A stretch of 51,505 bases of DNA from Nodosilinea sp. E11 (GCF_032813545.1 NZ_CP136515.1:1-51505), one strand, 5' to 3'. Positions 15,557 through 24,385 are shown, counted from the stretch's first letter. The notes: generated by a model not told the origin, from the sequence alone. A program made the numbers and translations.

Positions 15557-15697
15557 TTGCACCAGTTTAACCCCCACGATTTTGCCTATGGCGATCGCGT
15601 TATGTTGCCCAATGGCCGCACTGGAACCGTGTCTAAGGTGGGCTATAAATACGGCCACGTCGATGCTGATTCCGGGGCTGATTGGGAGGCTACCTGA
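15557..15697 (+). CDS. Small KOW-like ORF, possible TTG start
   Basis: A frame from TTG at 15557 to TGA at 15697 encodes about 46 residues with a plausible small beta-barrel: FAYGDRVMLPNGRTGTVSK followed by VGYKYGHVDADSGADWEAT. The GDRVxLxNGRTGTV pattern resembles KOW/SH3-like domains. No ATG precedes the domain and no good ribosome site is visible, so it may be a 5'-truncated relic. A terminator-like hairpin follows at 15788. Confidence 0.4.
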   Translation: MHQFNPHDFAYGDRVMLPNGRTGTVSKVGYKYGHVDADSGADWEAT

Positions 15698-15787
15698 GCG
15701 AGCTAAGACCAGCGATACCCGATGAAGTGGGGCAGCCCAGGGTGCAGCAATTGAGCTTGCTGTAGCGCGATTTCGCAGAGGCCAAAC

Positions 15788-15826
15788 AAAAACCCCCACC
15801 GGCACCGCTGGCCTGTAGGGGTTTTT
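15788..15826 (+). terminator. Rho-independent terminator-like hairpin
   Basis: AAAAACCCC (15788-15796) pairs with GGGGTTTTT (15818-15826) around a G+C-rich loop that can extend the stem, ending in a T run. It is placed to end transcription of the cassette ending with the ATPase and the small KOW-like frame. About 420 bp of unassigned sequence follow up to the ArsR gene at 16250, containing the direct repeat at 16001. Confidence 0.65.
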
Positions 15827-16000
15827 AGGGTGCATCTACGATTCAGGACGTCCTGCCCGCTGCTTGCCTAAGGTTCCCTCGCCGGTGGGGGCGGTAGCAG
15901 GGGTAAGCTATTTGGCGTAAATGGAATTTCACATCCGTCCCTACTGACGAGGGCTCTGTTTTGCTCTGCCCTTAATCGAAAGTCGCGAATGGGCAACCCA

Positions 16001-16034
16001 GCTAGCTGCGCGCGCAGGCAACGATTCAACCCAC
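16001..16034. repeat. 34-bp direct repeat, left copy flanking the sulfide cassette
   Basis: GCTAGCTGCGCGCGCAGG and the bases up to CCCAC align without gaps to 20135-20168 with five mismatches in 34. The copy contains a 12-bp palindrome CTGCGCGCGCAG. The two copies enclose exactly the five-gene sulfur cassette, which suggests a cassette boundary. A weaker partial copy lies near 26493. Confidence 0.6.
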
Positions 16035-16249
16035 AAGCCTTCAGCAGGTTAAGGCCCTTGAGCACTCAGCTGATCGATGTCACCTCAGCTACCTCCCAGC
16101 AGTGTCATTCTGCCCGTTCAAAGTCGATATTTCAGGAAACAGGTTGATTGCAGGGGGTTTAACGGCCCAAATCAGCGGCGGTAGGTAGCCTAAAACTCAG
16201 CACTAAGGGCTTTTGACCGTCCGCTGTATTTGAACTGTCATGATGCTCT

Positions 16250-16591
16250 TTACAGGCGGAGCGATTTGAGTTGCTCAATCTGCTGGGTCTGCTCTTGTAA
16301 CCGGATCGCTAAACGATCGCACACCAGTTCGCAGAGTTCAAAGATCATGGGGTCTGAGATCTGATAGTAGACATTGATCCCCTCTGGGTGGCGAGTGACC
16401 ATGCCCGCTTGTACTAAAACTTTCAGGTGCTTGGAGACATTTGCTTGACCTAAGCCAGTCGCTTCAACAATTTCCGTCACATTTTGGGCACCTGGCTTAA
16501 GGCAACACAGCACTTGCAGCCGACTTACTTCTGATAACACTTTGAAATAATCAGCAACAGGAGACAGCACTTGAGGTGTGGGGTCAATCAT
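16250..16591 (-). CDS. ArsR-family repressor, BigR/SqrR-like persulfide sensor
   Basis: 113-aa winged-helix repressor. The recognition region TGLGQANVSKHLKVLVQAG and the wing (RHPEGINVYYQIS) are typical of ArsR. Cysteines in LCCLKPG and in FELCELVCDRL occupy positions where BigR/SqrR proteins form a persulfide-responsive link; this is family-based inference. I chose ATG at 16591 because upstream codons are unlike the family. It is transcribed divergently from the BLH gene, and a perfect operator-like dyad lies between them at 16635-16650. It likely represses both directions until reactive sulfur species accumulate. Confidence 0.85.
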   Translation of the reverse strand: MIDPTPQVLSPVADYFKVLSEVSRLQVLCCLKPGAQNVTEIVEATGLGQANVSKHLKVLVQAGMVTRHPEGINVYYQISDPMIFELCELVCDRLAIRLQEQTQQIEQLKSLRL

Positions 16592-16634
16592 ACCGATTTG
16601 CGAAAAAACTCTCTCTAAGGTTAGATGCCTATAT

Positions 16635-16650
16635 ATTACCACATGGTAAT
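16635..16650. promoter_or_regulatory. Probable ArsR-family operator
   Basis: ATTACC-ACAT-GGTAAT is a perfect 6-4-6 inverted repeat within an A+T-rich stretch, centred between the divergent ArsR gene (start 16591) and the BLH gene (start 16681). Its size and position match operators of ArsR-family sulfide and metal sensors. It would cover the promoter region of the sulfur operon. Confidence 0.8.
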
Positions 16651-16680
16651 TTAGTAGTGAGCACGTACCCAGGAAAAACA

Positions 16681-17133
16681 ATGGAAAATACTAAGCAGAT
16701 TAATGACCAGTTGGCAGTTGCGATGGGTCAAGTGACACCAGAGGAATTGCAGCAGGCAGCCCAAGAAGGATTCAAATCGGTGCTGAACTTGCGATCGCCT
16801 GAAGAAGAGGGCTTTGTGAGTGACGAGCAGCAACAGGCGGAAAAGACAGGACTCAAATACGTCAATGTTCCGGTTAAGCCAGATGGCATGAGTGATGAAC
16901 TAGCGGATCAGGTGCTCCAAGAAATTGACCAATTGCCTAAACCTGCTCTCATTCATTGCAAAAGTGGAATGCGTTCTGGAGCGATGACGTTAATGTACGT
17001 TGCTACTCAGCAAGGAATGACAGCGGACGAAGCAATGCAAAAAGGGAAACAGATGGGATTTGATTGCGATTCCAGCCCTCAGATGAAGCAGTTTTTTGAG
17101 AATTACATTTCAGGACACTCTAAAGCTAGCTGA
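16681..17133 (+). CDS. BLH-like sulfur transferase/phosphatase-fold protein (DUF442/TIGR01244)
   Basis: 150-aa protein of the beta-lactamase-hydrolase-like family seen in bigR operons. It has a tyrosine-phosphatase-type fold, and the active loop HCKSGMRSG matches the HCxxGxRS signature. ATG at 16681 follows AGGAAAAAC; an earlier in-frame ATG would overlap the operator. In the family, such domains accept or transfer sulfane sulfur, often in fusion with persulfide dioxygenase. It heads the sulfur operon with the metallo-hydrolase/rhodanese protein 55 bp downstream. Confidence 0.88.
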   Translation: MENTKQINDQLAVAMGQVTPEELQQAAQEGFKSVLNLRSPEEEGFVSDEQQQAEKTGLKYVNVPVKPDGMSDELADQVLQEIDQLPKPALIHCKSGMRSGAMTLMYVATQQGMTADEAMQKGKQMGFDCDSSPQMKQFFENYISGHSKAS

Positions 17134-17188
17134 AGTCTGTCAGAACCACATCATTGCAGTTTTATCGTTTGAGCGAGGAGAAAAATTC

Positions 17189-18604
17189 GTGGCACTAGTT
17201 TTAGAGCAAATTAACGTTGAAGGACTGGCGCAGTTGTCGTACATCGTAGGTGACGATAAGGCAGGAGTGGCAGCTATTATCGATCCTCGTCGAGATATTG
17301 ATTTTTACTTGCAGCGAGCTAGAGAACTGGGTGTGAGGTTGATTGCCAGTGTGGAAACGCACATTCACGCGGATTTTGTCTCCGGTGCTCACGAACTGAA
17401 AGCCCGGATGAACGTTCCGATCTACGGCGGCAAAACAGACGACTATCAGTTTGAATTGCATCAGCTTCAGGAAGGTGACGAGCTAAAAATTGGCAGTGTG
17501 ACACTGCGTGCTCTGCACACCCCAGGACATACTCCTGAGCACATTTCGCTGCTGATTCATGATTCTAAACAGGGCGAGGAACCATTTGGGCTGTTTACTG
17601 GGGATACGCTGTTCAACTTGGATGTAGGTCGTCCTGACTTATTAGGCGGCGGCACCGAGCAACGGCTAGCCGCGCAGCTTTATCACAGTTTGTTTAATAA
17701 GGTGTTGCCTTTGGGCGATCGCATTGAGGTTTATCCCTGTCATGGTGCGGGTTCCTCCTGCGGCAAATCCATTGGCGATCGTAGACAAAGCACGATTGGC
17801 AACGAACGCATTTTCAACCCCGCGCTTAAAGAGCGTTCAGAGGAAGAGTTTGTGGAGTGGATTATGAGTGAGATGCCAGAACCTCCACGTCATTATGCTC
17901 GGCTCAAGAAGGTCAATGCCAAAGGCGCACCGATTATGGGCTGTATTCCCACGCTGCAACCGCTGACACCTAGTGAGTTTCAGCAGAAGATGCAGGACGA
18001 AAATACGGTAATTATTGACGCGCGATCGATTCTGGCATTTGGGGGTGGACATATTCCAGGTGCAATAAACATTGCCTTGCGTCCAGAGTTCCCAAGCTGG
18101 GTCGGTTGGATGGTTGAACCAGAGCAGTCACTGCTAGTTGTAGTTGAAAGCGAACGGGATGTGAAGCTGGTTACAGAGCAGCTTTTCCGCCTCGGCTACG
18201 ACAATTTAGCGGGTTACTTGCACGATGGGATGACAAGTTGGCAGAATGCTGGATTACCACTAGAACACCTGGGCGAGTGGACAGTGCAGGAATTGAATCA
18301 GCACAAAGATGATTCAAAGGTCACGGTGCTTGACGTGCGCGGTGATGATGAATATCAAAAGGGATTTGTCCCTGGCGCTAAACATCTCTTTGTAGCTCAC
18401 CTAGAAGAGCATCTCGATGAGTTGGATAAAAACCAGGCGATCGCAACCTACTGTGGCAGTGGCTACCGAGCTTCCATCGCTGCCAGTATCTTACAAAAGC
18501 ACGGGTTTAAGAACGTGATCAATATCCCTGGTTCTTGGATGGCTTGGAAAGCCGCTAAACTGCCTGTGCAGCAACCAGAGCAATCGGAACCTGTTCCAGC
18601 TTAG
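17189..18604 (+). CDS. Metallo-beta-lactamase fold persulfide dioxygenase fused to two rhodanese domains
   Basis: 471-aa fusion. The N-terminal metallo-beta-lactamase domain (about 1-250) shows ETHIHADF, HTPGHTPEH and FTGDTLF metal-binding motifs. Two rhodanese domains follow: the first (about 275-365) lacks a clear active-site Cys, and the second (about 370-465) has the loop ATYCGSGYRAS with a catalytic Cys. Start is GTG at 17189, with GCGAGGAG upstream; a longer frame from 17096 overlaps the preceding gene. The family oxidises glutathione persulfide or moves sulfane sulfur to thiosulfate. Its place in the operon supports sulfide detoxification. Confidence 0.88.
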   Translation: MALVLEQINVEGLAQLSYIVGDDKAGVAAIIDPRRDIDFYLQRARELGVRLIASVETHIHADFVSGAHELKARMNVPIYGGKTDDYQFELHQLQEGDELKIGSVTLRALHTPGHTPEHISLLIHDSKQGEEPFGLFTGDTLFNLDVGRPDLLGGGTEQRLAAQLYHSLFNKVLPLGDRIEVYPCHGAGSSCGKSIGDRRQSTIGNERIFNPALKERSEEEFVEWIMSEMPEPPRHYARLKKVNAKGAPIMGCIPTLQPLTPSEFQQKMQDENTVIIDARSILAFGGGHIPGAINIALRPEFPSWVGWMVEPEQSLLVVVESERDVKLVTEQLFRLGYDNLAGYLHDGMTSWQNAGLPLEHLGEWTVQELNQHKDDSKVTVLDVRGDDEYQKGFVPGAKHLFVAHLEEHLDELDKNQAIATYCGSGYRASIAASILQKHGFKNVINIPGSWMAWKAAKLPVQQPEQSEPVPA

Positions 18605-18728
18605 TTCTGTTTCAAGTTGGTCTTGTGCCCAGTCAACGAGCAAATCATGTCTCGCCAACCCAACGATCGTCGATGTGAACACCAATAGTCTGATTACAGG
18701 GCTTAGCTTTAGACAGGGAGACCTACCT

Positions 18729-19244
18729 ATGAAAACAAATCCTACCCAACCGATAGAGGTAAGCCAAAGACAACATCAGGAGCGCAGATCGGTAATTACT
18801 GCTGGAGTTCTATTTGGCTTAGGGCTTGGTGGATTCTTTGACGGAGTCGTACTGCATCAAATCCTTCAGTGGCATCACATGCTAACCAGTGCAGGGTATG
18901 CTGATTCGACTGTTGCTGGGCTAAAGGTCAATACCCTGGCAGATGGACTCTTTCATACAGTAACCTACTCTTTTACGGTAGGCGGACTGCTGGTATTATG
19001 GCGTGCCATAGAGCGTGGCATTCTGTCTTGGTCTTCCAAAATTTTCGGTGGAGCTCTGCTGATTGGTGCAGGAACGTTCAATCTTGTCGAGGGAATCCTC
19101 GCTCATCATATCCTTGGCATCCATCATGTTAAGTCGGGACCCAATGAACTTGCCTGGGATCTAGGGTTTTTAGCTGTTTGTGCACTTCTAGTAGTGATTG
19201 GCTGGCTGCTGCTTCGCCTTGACCAACAACAAACGAATTCTTGA
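18729..19244 (+). CDS. DUF2243 membrane protein
   Basis: 171-aa membrane protein with four hydrophobic segments: around AGVLFGLGLGGFFDGVVLHQ, a segment around HTVTYSFTVGGLLVLWRA, a segment around IFGGALLIGAGTFNLVEG, and one near the C-terminus around LAVCALLVVIGWLLL. Conserved histidines in the first and third segments (VVLHQILQWHHM and LAHHILGIHHV) are characteristic of DUF2243 and could bind a metal or heme. Start ATG 18729 has AGGGAG upstream. It sits within the sulfide operon between two metallo-hydrolases. Its function is not established. Confidence 0.85.
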   Translation: MKTNPTQPIEVSQRQHQERRSVITAGVLFGLGLGGFFDGVVLHQILQWHHMLTSAGYADSTVAGLKVNTLADGLFHTVTYSFTVGGLLVLWRAIERGILSWSSKIFGGALLIGAGTFNLVEGILAHHILGIHHVKSGPNELAWDLGFLAVCALLVVIGWLLLRLDQQQTNS

Positions 19245-19262
19245 CCTATCGAGCCGAAAAAG

Positions 19263-20003
19263 ATGCTATTTCGTCAATTGTTTGATAAAGAATCCAGCAC
19301 CTACACTTATTTGATTGCGGACCCAGAAACCAAAGTAGCAATCCTTGTCGATCCAGTGCTAGAGCAAGTCGAGCGAGACCTTAAGTTATTGCACGAGTTG
19401 GGATTGAGTTTACGTTACTGCCTAGAGACGCACATTCATGCCGATCATATTACAGGCACTGCTAAAATCCGTCAGGCAACAGGCTGCCTTAGTGTGGTGC
19501 CACAGCACGCCCAAGCGGGTTGTGCAGATCGTTATATTCAAGACGGTGAAACACTGCAATTAGATAGTATTTCGGTTAAAGCGATTGCTACGCACGGTCA
19601 CACTGATAGCCACATGACGTATCAAGTCAATGGTGACCGAATCTTAACAGGCGATGCTTTACTGATTCGAGGTTGTGGACGCACAGACTTCCAGAGCGGT
19701 GATGCTGGTATGTTGTTTGATTCCGTCACGCAAAAACTCTTTACCTTGCCAGAAGAAACACTGGTGTATCCAGCCCATGACTACCGAGGGCATACTGTCT
19801 CCACCATTTTGGAAGAAAAAAGGCACAATCCTCGGTTTGTCGGGCGAAATCGGGCTGAGTTTATTGAATTCATGGAAAGCCTGAATCTACCCGATCCCAA
19901 AAAGATCATGGAAGCTGTGCCAGCTAATGAGCATTGCGGCAATCTTGTTGAGGGAAGAACGAACAAAATATCTAGAGACCCTACCTTAAGCAAGCAAGGC
20001 TAA
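19263..20003 (+). CDS. ETHE1-like persulfide dioxygenase
   Basis: 246-aa single-domain metallo-beta-lactamase protein close to ETHE1. It has FDKESSTYTYLIAD near the N-terminus, ETHIHADHITGT with the three-His motif, THGHTDSH, LTGDALLIRGCGRTDF, and PAHDYRGH. These supply the mononuclear iron ligands and the substrate loop of the family. ETHE1-type enzymes oxidise low-molecular-weight persulfides to sulfite. The start ATG is 18 bp downstream of the DUF2243 stop, so it ends the same operon. Having this enzyme together with the fused one at 17189 suggests two routes or two substrates. Confidence 0.9.
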   Translation: MLFRQLFDKESSTYTYLIADPETKVAILVDPVLEQVERDLKLLHELGLSLRYCLETHIHADHITGTAKIRQATGCLSVVPQHAQAGCADRYIQDGETLQLDSISVKAIATHGHTDSHMTYQVNGDRILTGDALLIRGCGRTDFQSGDAGMLFDSVTQKLFTLPEETLVYPAHDYRGHTVSTILEEKRHNPRFVGRNRAEFIEFMESLNLPDPKKIMEAVPANEHCGNLVEGRTNKISRDPTLSKQG

Positions 20004-20134
20004 TCTTGGGTTCGCTCTTACATCTGACATTCACAAATTTCTAACGTTGCCAATGTATTCAGCGAAGCTGTTGTGCGACAGCGTGCGGGTACGCAGGACC
20101 TCCTATGGGTATGGGGGTGTGGTAAGCCAGCTCG

Positions 20135-20168
20135 GCTAGTTGCTCGCGCAGGCAACTACTCAAACCAC
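20135..20168. repeat. 34-bp direct repeat, right copy flanking the sulfide cassette
   Basis: GCTAGTTGCTCGCGCAGGCA and the bases up to ACCAC match 16001-16034 at 29 of 34 positions. It lies in the 260-bp gap between the persulfide dioxygenase gene and the convergent RND gene, marking the right edge of the sulfur cassette. Confidence 0.6.
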
Positions 20169-20262
20169 CCTGCCCTTAACTCACGGAAGGCCGTGGTGCT
20201 AGCGCGATCGCATTCCCGCTAAAGAGAACCCAATCGCGCCTTCAGGTCAGTGAACCGCTGGA

Positions 20263-23200
20263 CTACGACCTGTCAATGATCTGCAAGGGGGGTGCGTTAT
20301 TGTGAGCCCACGCCGCTTCCAGATCGCTCCGGGCAAGCTTGGGCATCAGCCACTTGCCAAACTTGGCGTAGAGAGCCGGAATCACCAGCAGGGTTAAGGC
20401 CGTCGAGGTGAACAATCCCCCTAGCACTACAATCGCCAGCGGTTGCAGAATCTCATTCCCGGCTCCGCTAGCGATCGCCAAGGGTAGCATCCCCAGTGCC
20501 GAGGTCAGCGCCGTCATCAAAATGGCGTTGACCCGGTCGAGAGAACCCGTGACGATAACCTCTTTAAGCGGCATACCCTGGGCAAATTTGCTGTTGTAGT
20601 TGTCCACCAACAGCAGACCATTGCGCACGGCCACCCCAAACAAGGTAATGAAGCCAATCAGCGAGGCAATCGACATCACGCCCCCAGTCAGCAGGATGGA
20701 GATAATGCCCCCCACCAAGGCCAGGGGCAGGTTGATCATGATGGCAACGGTGGCGGGCAGCGACTTGACCGAGAAGAACATCAGCACCGCGATCGCGATC
20801 GCTGCCAGAATGCTGTAGACCAGCAGGTTGCTCGTAGCCCGCTGTTCAGACTCAAACTGGCCACCGTACTGGATGAAGTAGCCGCTGGGCAGCTGCACAT
20901 TCTGCTGAATCTGAGCCTGAATATCGCCCACTACACTGCCCAGGTCGCGCTCGGCCACGTTAGCCGAGACGACAATTAGCCGCGATACATCTTCCCGGTT
21001 CACCACGTTGGCCCCCATGCCATAGTCAACGGCGGCCACATCCCCTAAGGAAATGATTTCCCCGGTGGGAGTGCTAATGGGGATAGCGCGAATGGCATCG
21101 AGGTTACTGCGGGCGGCTTCTGGCAGAGACACCGCGATGTTGATCAGCTGCTGGTTCTCAGGCACCTGCGAGACGATGCGACCGTTCAGGGCCGTCTCGA
21201 CGACCTCAGAAACCTGCTCCATTTGCAGGCCATAGGTGGCAGCAGCAGGGCGATCATACTGAATCTGCACCTGGCGAATAGGCAACTGCGGCTCTAGCTG
21301 GAGGTCAACAACTCCTTCAATCGGTTCAATGGTGTCGCGCACCTGCTCCCCAATGCGGCGCAGTTCTGCCAGGTCGGGGCCAAAGATTTTGATCGCGATC
21401 GCGCTTCTCACCCCCGACAGCACCTCATCCATGCGGTGAGAGATGAACCCGCCAATGTTCGGGGCTACACCGGGCAGCGCCAAAAACGCCTCCCGCAGTT
21501 GTTGAATACTGGCCTCCCGATCTTCCAGAGCCAGGTCGCTGAGTTCCACATCCACGTGGGCCATATTCACTCCGGCCCCATCGGCATCACCGGGGGCACG
21601 CCCCGCCCGCACCTGCACCCATTCGTACAAGGGGTTGTCTTGCAGCGTTGTGGCCAGTGCTATCCCAGCCCGATTGGTGATATCTAGCGACACACCGGGG
21701 AACAGCACCATGGAGTTGACCAGAGATTTCTCCTGAAATTCCGGCAAAAACACCCGCCCTAGCGACGGCACAATCGCCAGGGTTGCCACCAGCGCCGCCA
21801 GCGCCAGCGCCAGAATGAGCTGGGGTGCCCGCATCGACAGGTTCAACAGTGGACGGTAGAGCCGCTCGGCCCAGCGCGATACAACCGTCCCCTCCTGTGG
21901 CAGGGTTTGGTTGGCCAACAGAATGGCACAGAGGGCCGGTGACAGCGTCATCGCCACCAGGGTAGAGGCCGCAATAGACAGCAGATAGGCCAAACCCATC
22001 GGCGCAAAGATCCGCCCTTCCACTCCGGTCAAACTAAAGATCGGCGCAAACACCACCACGATAATCACGGTGGAAAACATCACCGCCAGCCGCACCTGCA
22101 CCGAGGTGTCATAGACCACCTGAAAGGGGTGCTTGGGGTTGCCCTGGGCCTGGTTGGTGCGCAGACCGCGATAGCAGTTCTCCATATCCACAATCGAGTC
22201 ATCGACCACCGAGCCAATGGCCACCACTAAGCCCCCCAGGGTCATGGTGTTGATGCCCAGGCCAAAGGCTTTCATAAACATCAGGCCAATCAGCAGCGAC
22301 AGGGGAATGGCGCTGAGGGTGATGATGGCGGTGCGCCAGTTCATCAAAAACAGCAGCATGATGATCGAGACAATCACGATGCCCTGGATCAGCGATGTGC
22401 TGACGTTGCCAATGGCCGAGTCGATAAAGTTCGCCTGGCGGAAGGTGCGGGCCATCTGCACGTCGGGTGGGAAGGTGGGTTGTAAATTGGCGATCGCCGC
22501 TTCCACCGACCGGGTGACCGTAGGGGTATCCACATCGGGCTGCTTGTTGATCATCAGCACCACAGCGGAAGCACCGTTAAAGCTGGCCTCGCCTCGCTTT
22601 AGAGCGGCCCCGGTCTGCACCTCAGCCACGTCTTGCAGCAGAATGGGTTCGCCATTTTCGACCTTCACCACCGACTGCTGAAGGTCATCAATGGATTGAA
22701 TTTGACCAATGCCGCGCACCAGCAGCTCTTGGCCACCGCCGATCAAAAAGCCGCCGGGGGCGTTGGAGTTTGCGCCTTGGGCCGCATCGGTGACTTCGTT
22801 GAGGGCGACATTGCGATCTCGCAGCTGATCGGGATTCACCAAAATCTGCTCTTGCCGTTCATCACCGCCGTAGACCGTCACCTGCGTCACCCCCGGCACC
22901 GACAGAATCTGCTGACTGAGGGCACCGTCTACCAGGCGGCGCAGATCCATCATGGAGGTCTGGCCCTGGCCGCTGTTCTGACTATCGAGCGTAAATGCGT
23001 ACATCAAAATCGTGCCCAAGGGCGAGGCCAGGGGCGATAGCTCGGGGGTGTGGGCACCGACTGGCAGCTGGCTATTCACCTGTTGCAGTCGTTCGGTGAC
23101 CGACTGCCGCGCCTGGGCAATATCGGCCTCTTGGTCAAACACCACCTGCACCATCGACAGCCCCACTTTTGAGGATGAGCGCACGGTGGTGACCCCTGGC

Positions 23201-23439
23201 AGGCCATTCACCGCGCTTTCGATGAGCACGGTGATTTGGGTTTCTACCTCTTCTGGGGCCAGGCCAGGGGCTTCGGTGTGAATATCCACCTGGGGCGGCG
23301 CAAACTCAGGAAACACATCCAGCGGCATTTGGGTGACGCTAAACACGCCCCAGATCGTCACGGCAATGGCGGCAGCCACAATGAACCACCGCTGGGCAAT
23401 GGAATTTTTGAGGGTCTGATTGAGCAGGACGTTAAACAT
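20263..23439 (-). CDS. Heavy-metal efflux RND permease (CzcA/CusA-like)
   Basis: 1058-aa inner-membrane proton/metal antiporter of the HME-RND class. It has twelve predicted transmembrane segments and two large periplasmic loops. The N-terminal segment ends in MPLDVFPEFAPPQV. TM4 reads AIGSVVDDSIVDMEN, with paired acidic residues; this resembles the type found in cyanobacterial proteins tentatively linked to nickel, but substrate cannot be read from sequence. It is transcribed after a shortened adaptor gene (23587), and the pair is divergent from a two-component system. No outer-membrane factor gene is present. A start ATG at 23439 gives the usual family length. Confidence 0.92.
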   Translation of the reverse strand: MFNVLLNQTLKNSIAQRWFIVAAAIAVTIWGVFSVTQMPLDVFPEFAPPQVDIHTEAPGLAPEEVETQITVLIESAVNGLPGVTTVRSSSKVGLSMVQVVFDQEADIAQARQSVTERLQQVNSQLPVGAHTPELSPLASPLGTILMYAFTLDSQNSGQGQTSMMDLRRLVDGALSQQILSVPGVTQVTVYGGDERQEQILVNPDQLRDRNVALNEVTDAAQGANSNAPGGFLIGGGQELLVRGIGQIQSIDDLQQSVVKVENGEPILLQDVAEVQTGAALKRGEASFNGASAVVLMINKQPDVDTPTVTRSVEAAIANLQPTFPPDVQMARTFRQANFIDSAIGNVSTSLIQGIVIVSIIMLLFLMNWRTAIITLSAIPLSLLIGLMFMKAFGLGINTMTLGGLVVAIGSVVDDSIVDMENCYRGLRTNQAQGNPKHPFQVVYDTSVQVRLAVMFSTVIIVVVFAPIFSLTGVEGRIFAPMGLAYLLSIAASTLVAMTLSPALCAILLANQTLPQEGTVVSRWAERLYRPLLNLSMRAPQLILALALAALVATLAIVPSLGRVFLPEFQEKSLVNSMVLFPGVSLDITNRAGIALATTLQDNPLYEWVQVRAGRAPGDADGAGVNMAHVDVELSDLALEDREASIQQLREAFLALPGVAPNIGGFISHRMDEVLSGVRSAIAIKIFGPDLAELRRIGEQVRDTIEPIEGVVDLQLEPQLPIRQVQIQYDRPAAATYGLQMEQVSEVVETALNGRIVSQVPENQQLINIAVSLPEAARSNLDAIRAIPISTPTGEIISLGDVAAVDYGMGANVVNREDVSRLIVVSANVAERDLGSVVGDIQAQIQQNVQLPSGYFIQYGGQFESEQRATSNLLVYSILAAIAIAVLMFFSVKSLPATVAIMINLPLALVGGIISILLTGGVMSIASLIGFITLFGVAVRNGLLLVDNYNSKFAQGMPLKEVIVTGSLDRVNAILMTALTSALGMLPLAIASGAGNEILQPLAIVVLGGLFTSTALTLLVIPALYAKFGKWLMPKLARSDLEAAWAHNNAPPLQIIDRS

Positions 23440-23586
23440 CTAGGTCAGATTTGTGAAAAGACACCAGCTAGCGCACAAGGCTCTGGCTGGCAGCGCAGAT
23501 TCCTCAGCGGCCAGTGAAGCGCTACGTCAAGGCAACCATCTGAGTCAGTAGCCTTCCCGGTTGCCGAAATGGCTACCCCCAGAGCA

Positions 23587-24258
23587 TTAGCTCTTCTTTC
23601 TGCGGCTACTCAAAACGGCCATCGTTCCGGTGCCTGCGGCAGCCACGACCCCTAAGCCAACTAACAGCACCACGGGAAAGCCGCGAGATGGCTGAGCCTC
23701 GACATCGGCCTGCTGGACAAATTCATTGGACGCAACGGTTTCGCTAGACTCCACCAGATTGCCGTCGGCATCGTGGCTGTGGGGAATGCCCTCGGCATCG
23801 GCCTGGGCATGGGCCTCATCAACGGCGGCTGGGATGGCCTCAGCGGTCTGGGTTTTGCGCGATTCGGCATAGAGGGTAAGGCTCCCCTGGGTTACCAGTT
23901 GTTCGCCCACTGACAGCCCATCGGTGACGGCGATCAGATCGCCCTGGGTGCTGCCGATGGTCACATCCACCGGCTCATAGAAGTTTTCGTACTGCACAAA
24001 CACCAACTGTCGCCCGTTGTCATCCACCAGGGCCGTTACCGGAATTAGCACTGCCCCGCTGCCATCGGCGGCAGCCTCGATGGGGTTGACTTCGATGCCC
24101 AGCAGGGAGTCGGTCTCGGCCTTGACCTCAACTCGGTTGACGCCGCCTTCAGCCTGAAATTCATCGCCGTGACCCACGTGGGCTAGGGCGGCAGGAGCAC
24201 TTAGGGAGAGGCTGAGGGTCAGCAGAACAGAACTGAGCAATGGAGTCGGTTTCATCAT
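23587..24258 (-). CDS. Periplasmic adaptor-like protein, shortened, with signal peptide and C-terminal anchor
   Basis: 223-aa protein with a clear signal peptide (SVLLTLSLSLSAPAALAHVG) and a short His-rich start (HVGHGDE). A domain like the C-terminal beta barrel of RND adaptors follows (LIPVTALVDDNGRQLVFVQ and DGLSVGEQLVTQGSL). A histidine/acid spacer (HSHDADGN) and one C-terminal membrane helix (VVLLVGLGVVAAAGTG) come last. The alpha hairpin and lipoyl domains of a full CzcB/CusB adaptor are absent. It lies just upstream of the RND permease gene and is probably co-transcribed. It may act as a metal-binding accessory or minimal adaptor. Confidence 0.8.
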   Translation of the reverse strand: MMKPTPLLSSVLLTLSLSLSAPAALAHVGHGDEFQAEGGVNRVEVKAETDSLLGIEVNPIEAAADGSGAVLIPVTALVDDNGRQLVFVQYENFYEPVDVTIGSTQGDLIAVTDGLSVGEQLVTQGSLTLYAESRKTQTAEAIPAAVDEAHAQADAEGIPHSHDADGNLVESSETVASNEFVQQADVEAQPSRGFPVVLLVGLGVVAAAGTGTMAVLSSRRKKS

Positions 24259-24385
24259 GTTTCCTCACGACAACTGAGATGGGGGCGGTCAAAATCCTCC
24301 ATAGGTTGCCACAGGGGGGGTGAAATCGAGATGAAACCGCCGTCAGTTCTGTAGGATCAACCTCGTGGTCGATGGGGCTAGCGCC

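Noticed and set aside
15961..16040. tRNA-like sequence on the minus strand near a TTCGATT stretch
   Set aside because: No cloverleaf or anticodon stem can be drawn around it.
15868..16065. Minus-strand open frame of 65 codons before the ArsR gene
   Set aside because: Pro-rich tail and low-complexity composition, it covers the 34-bp direct repeat, and it has no recognisable domain.
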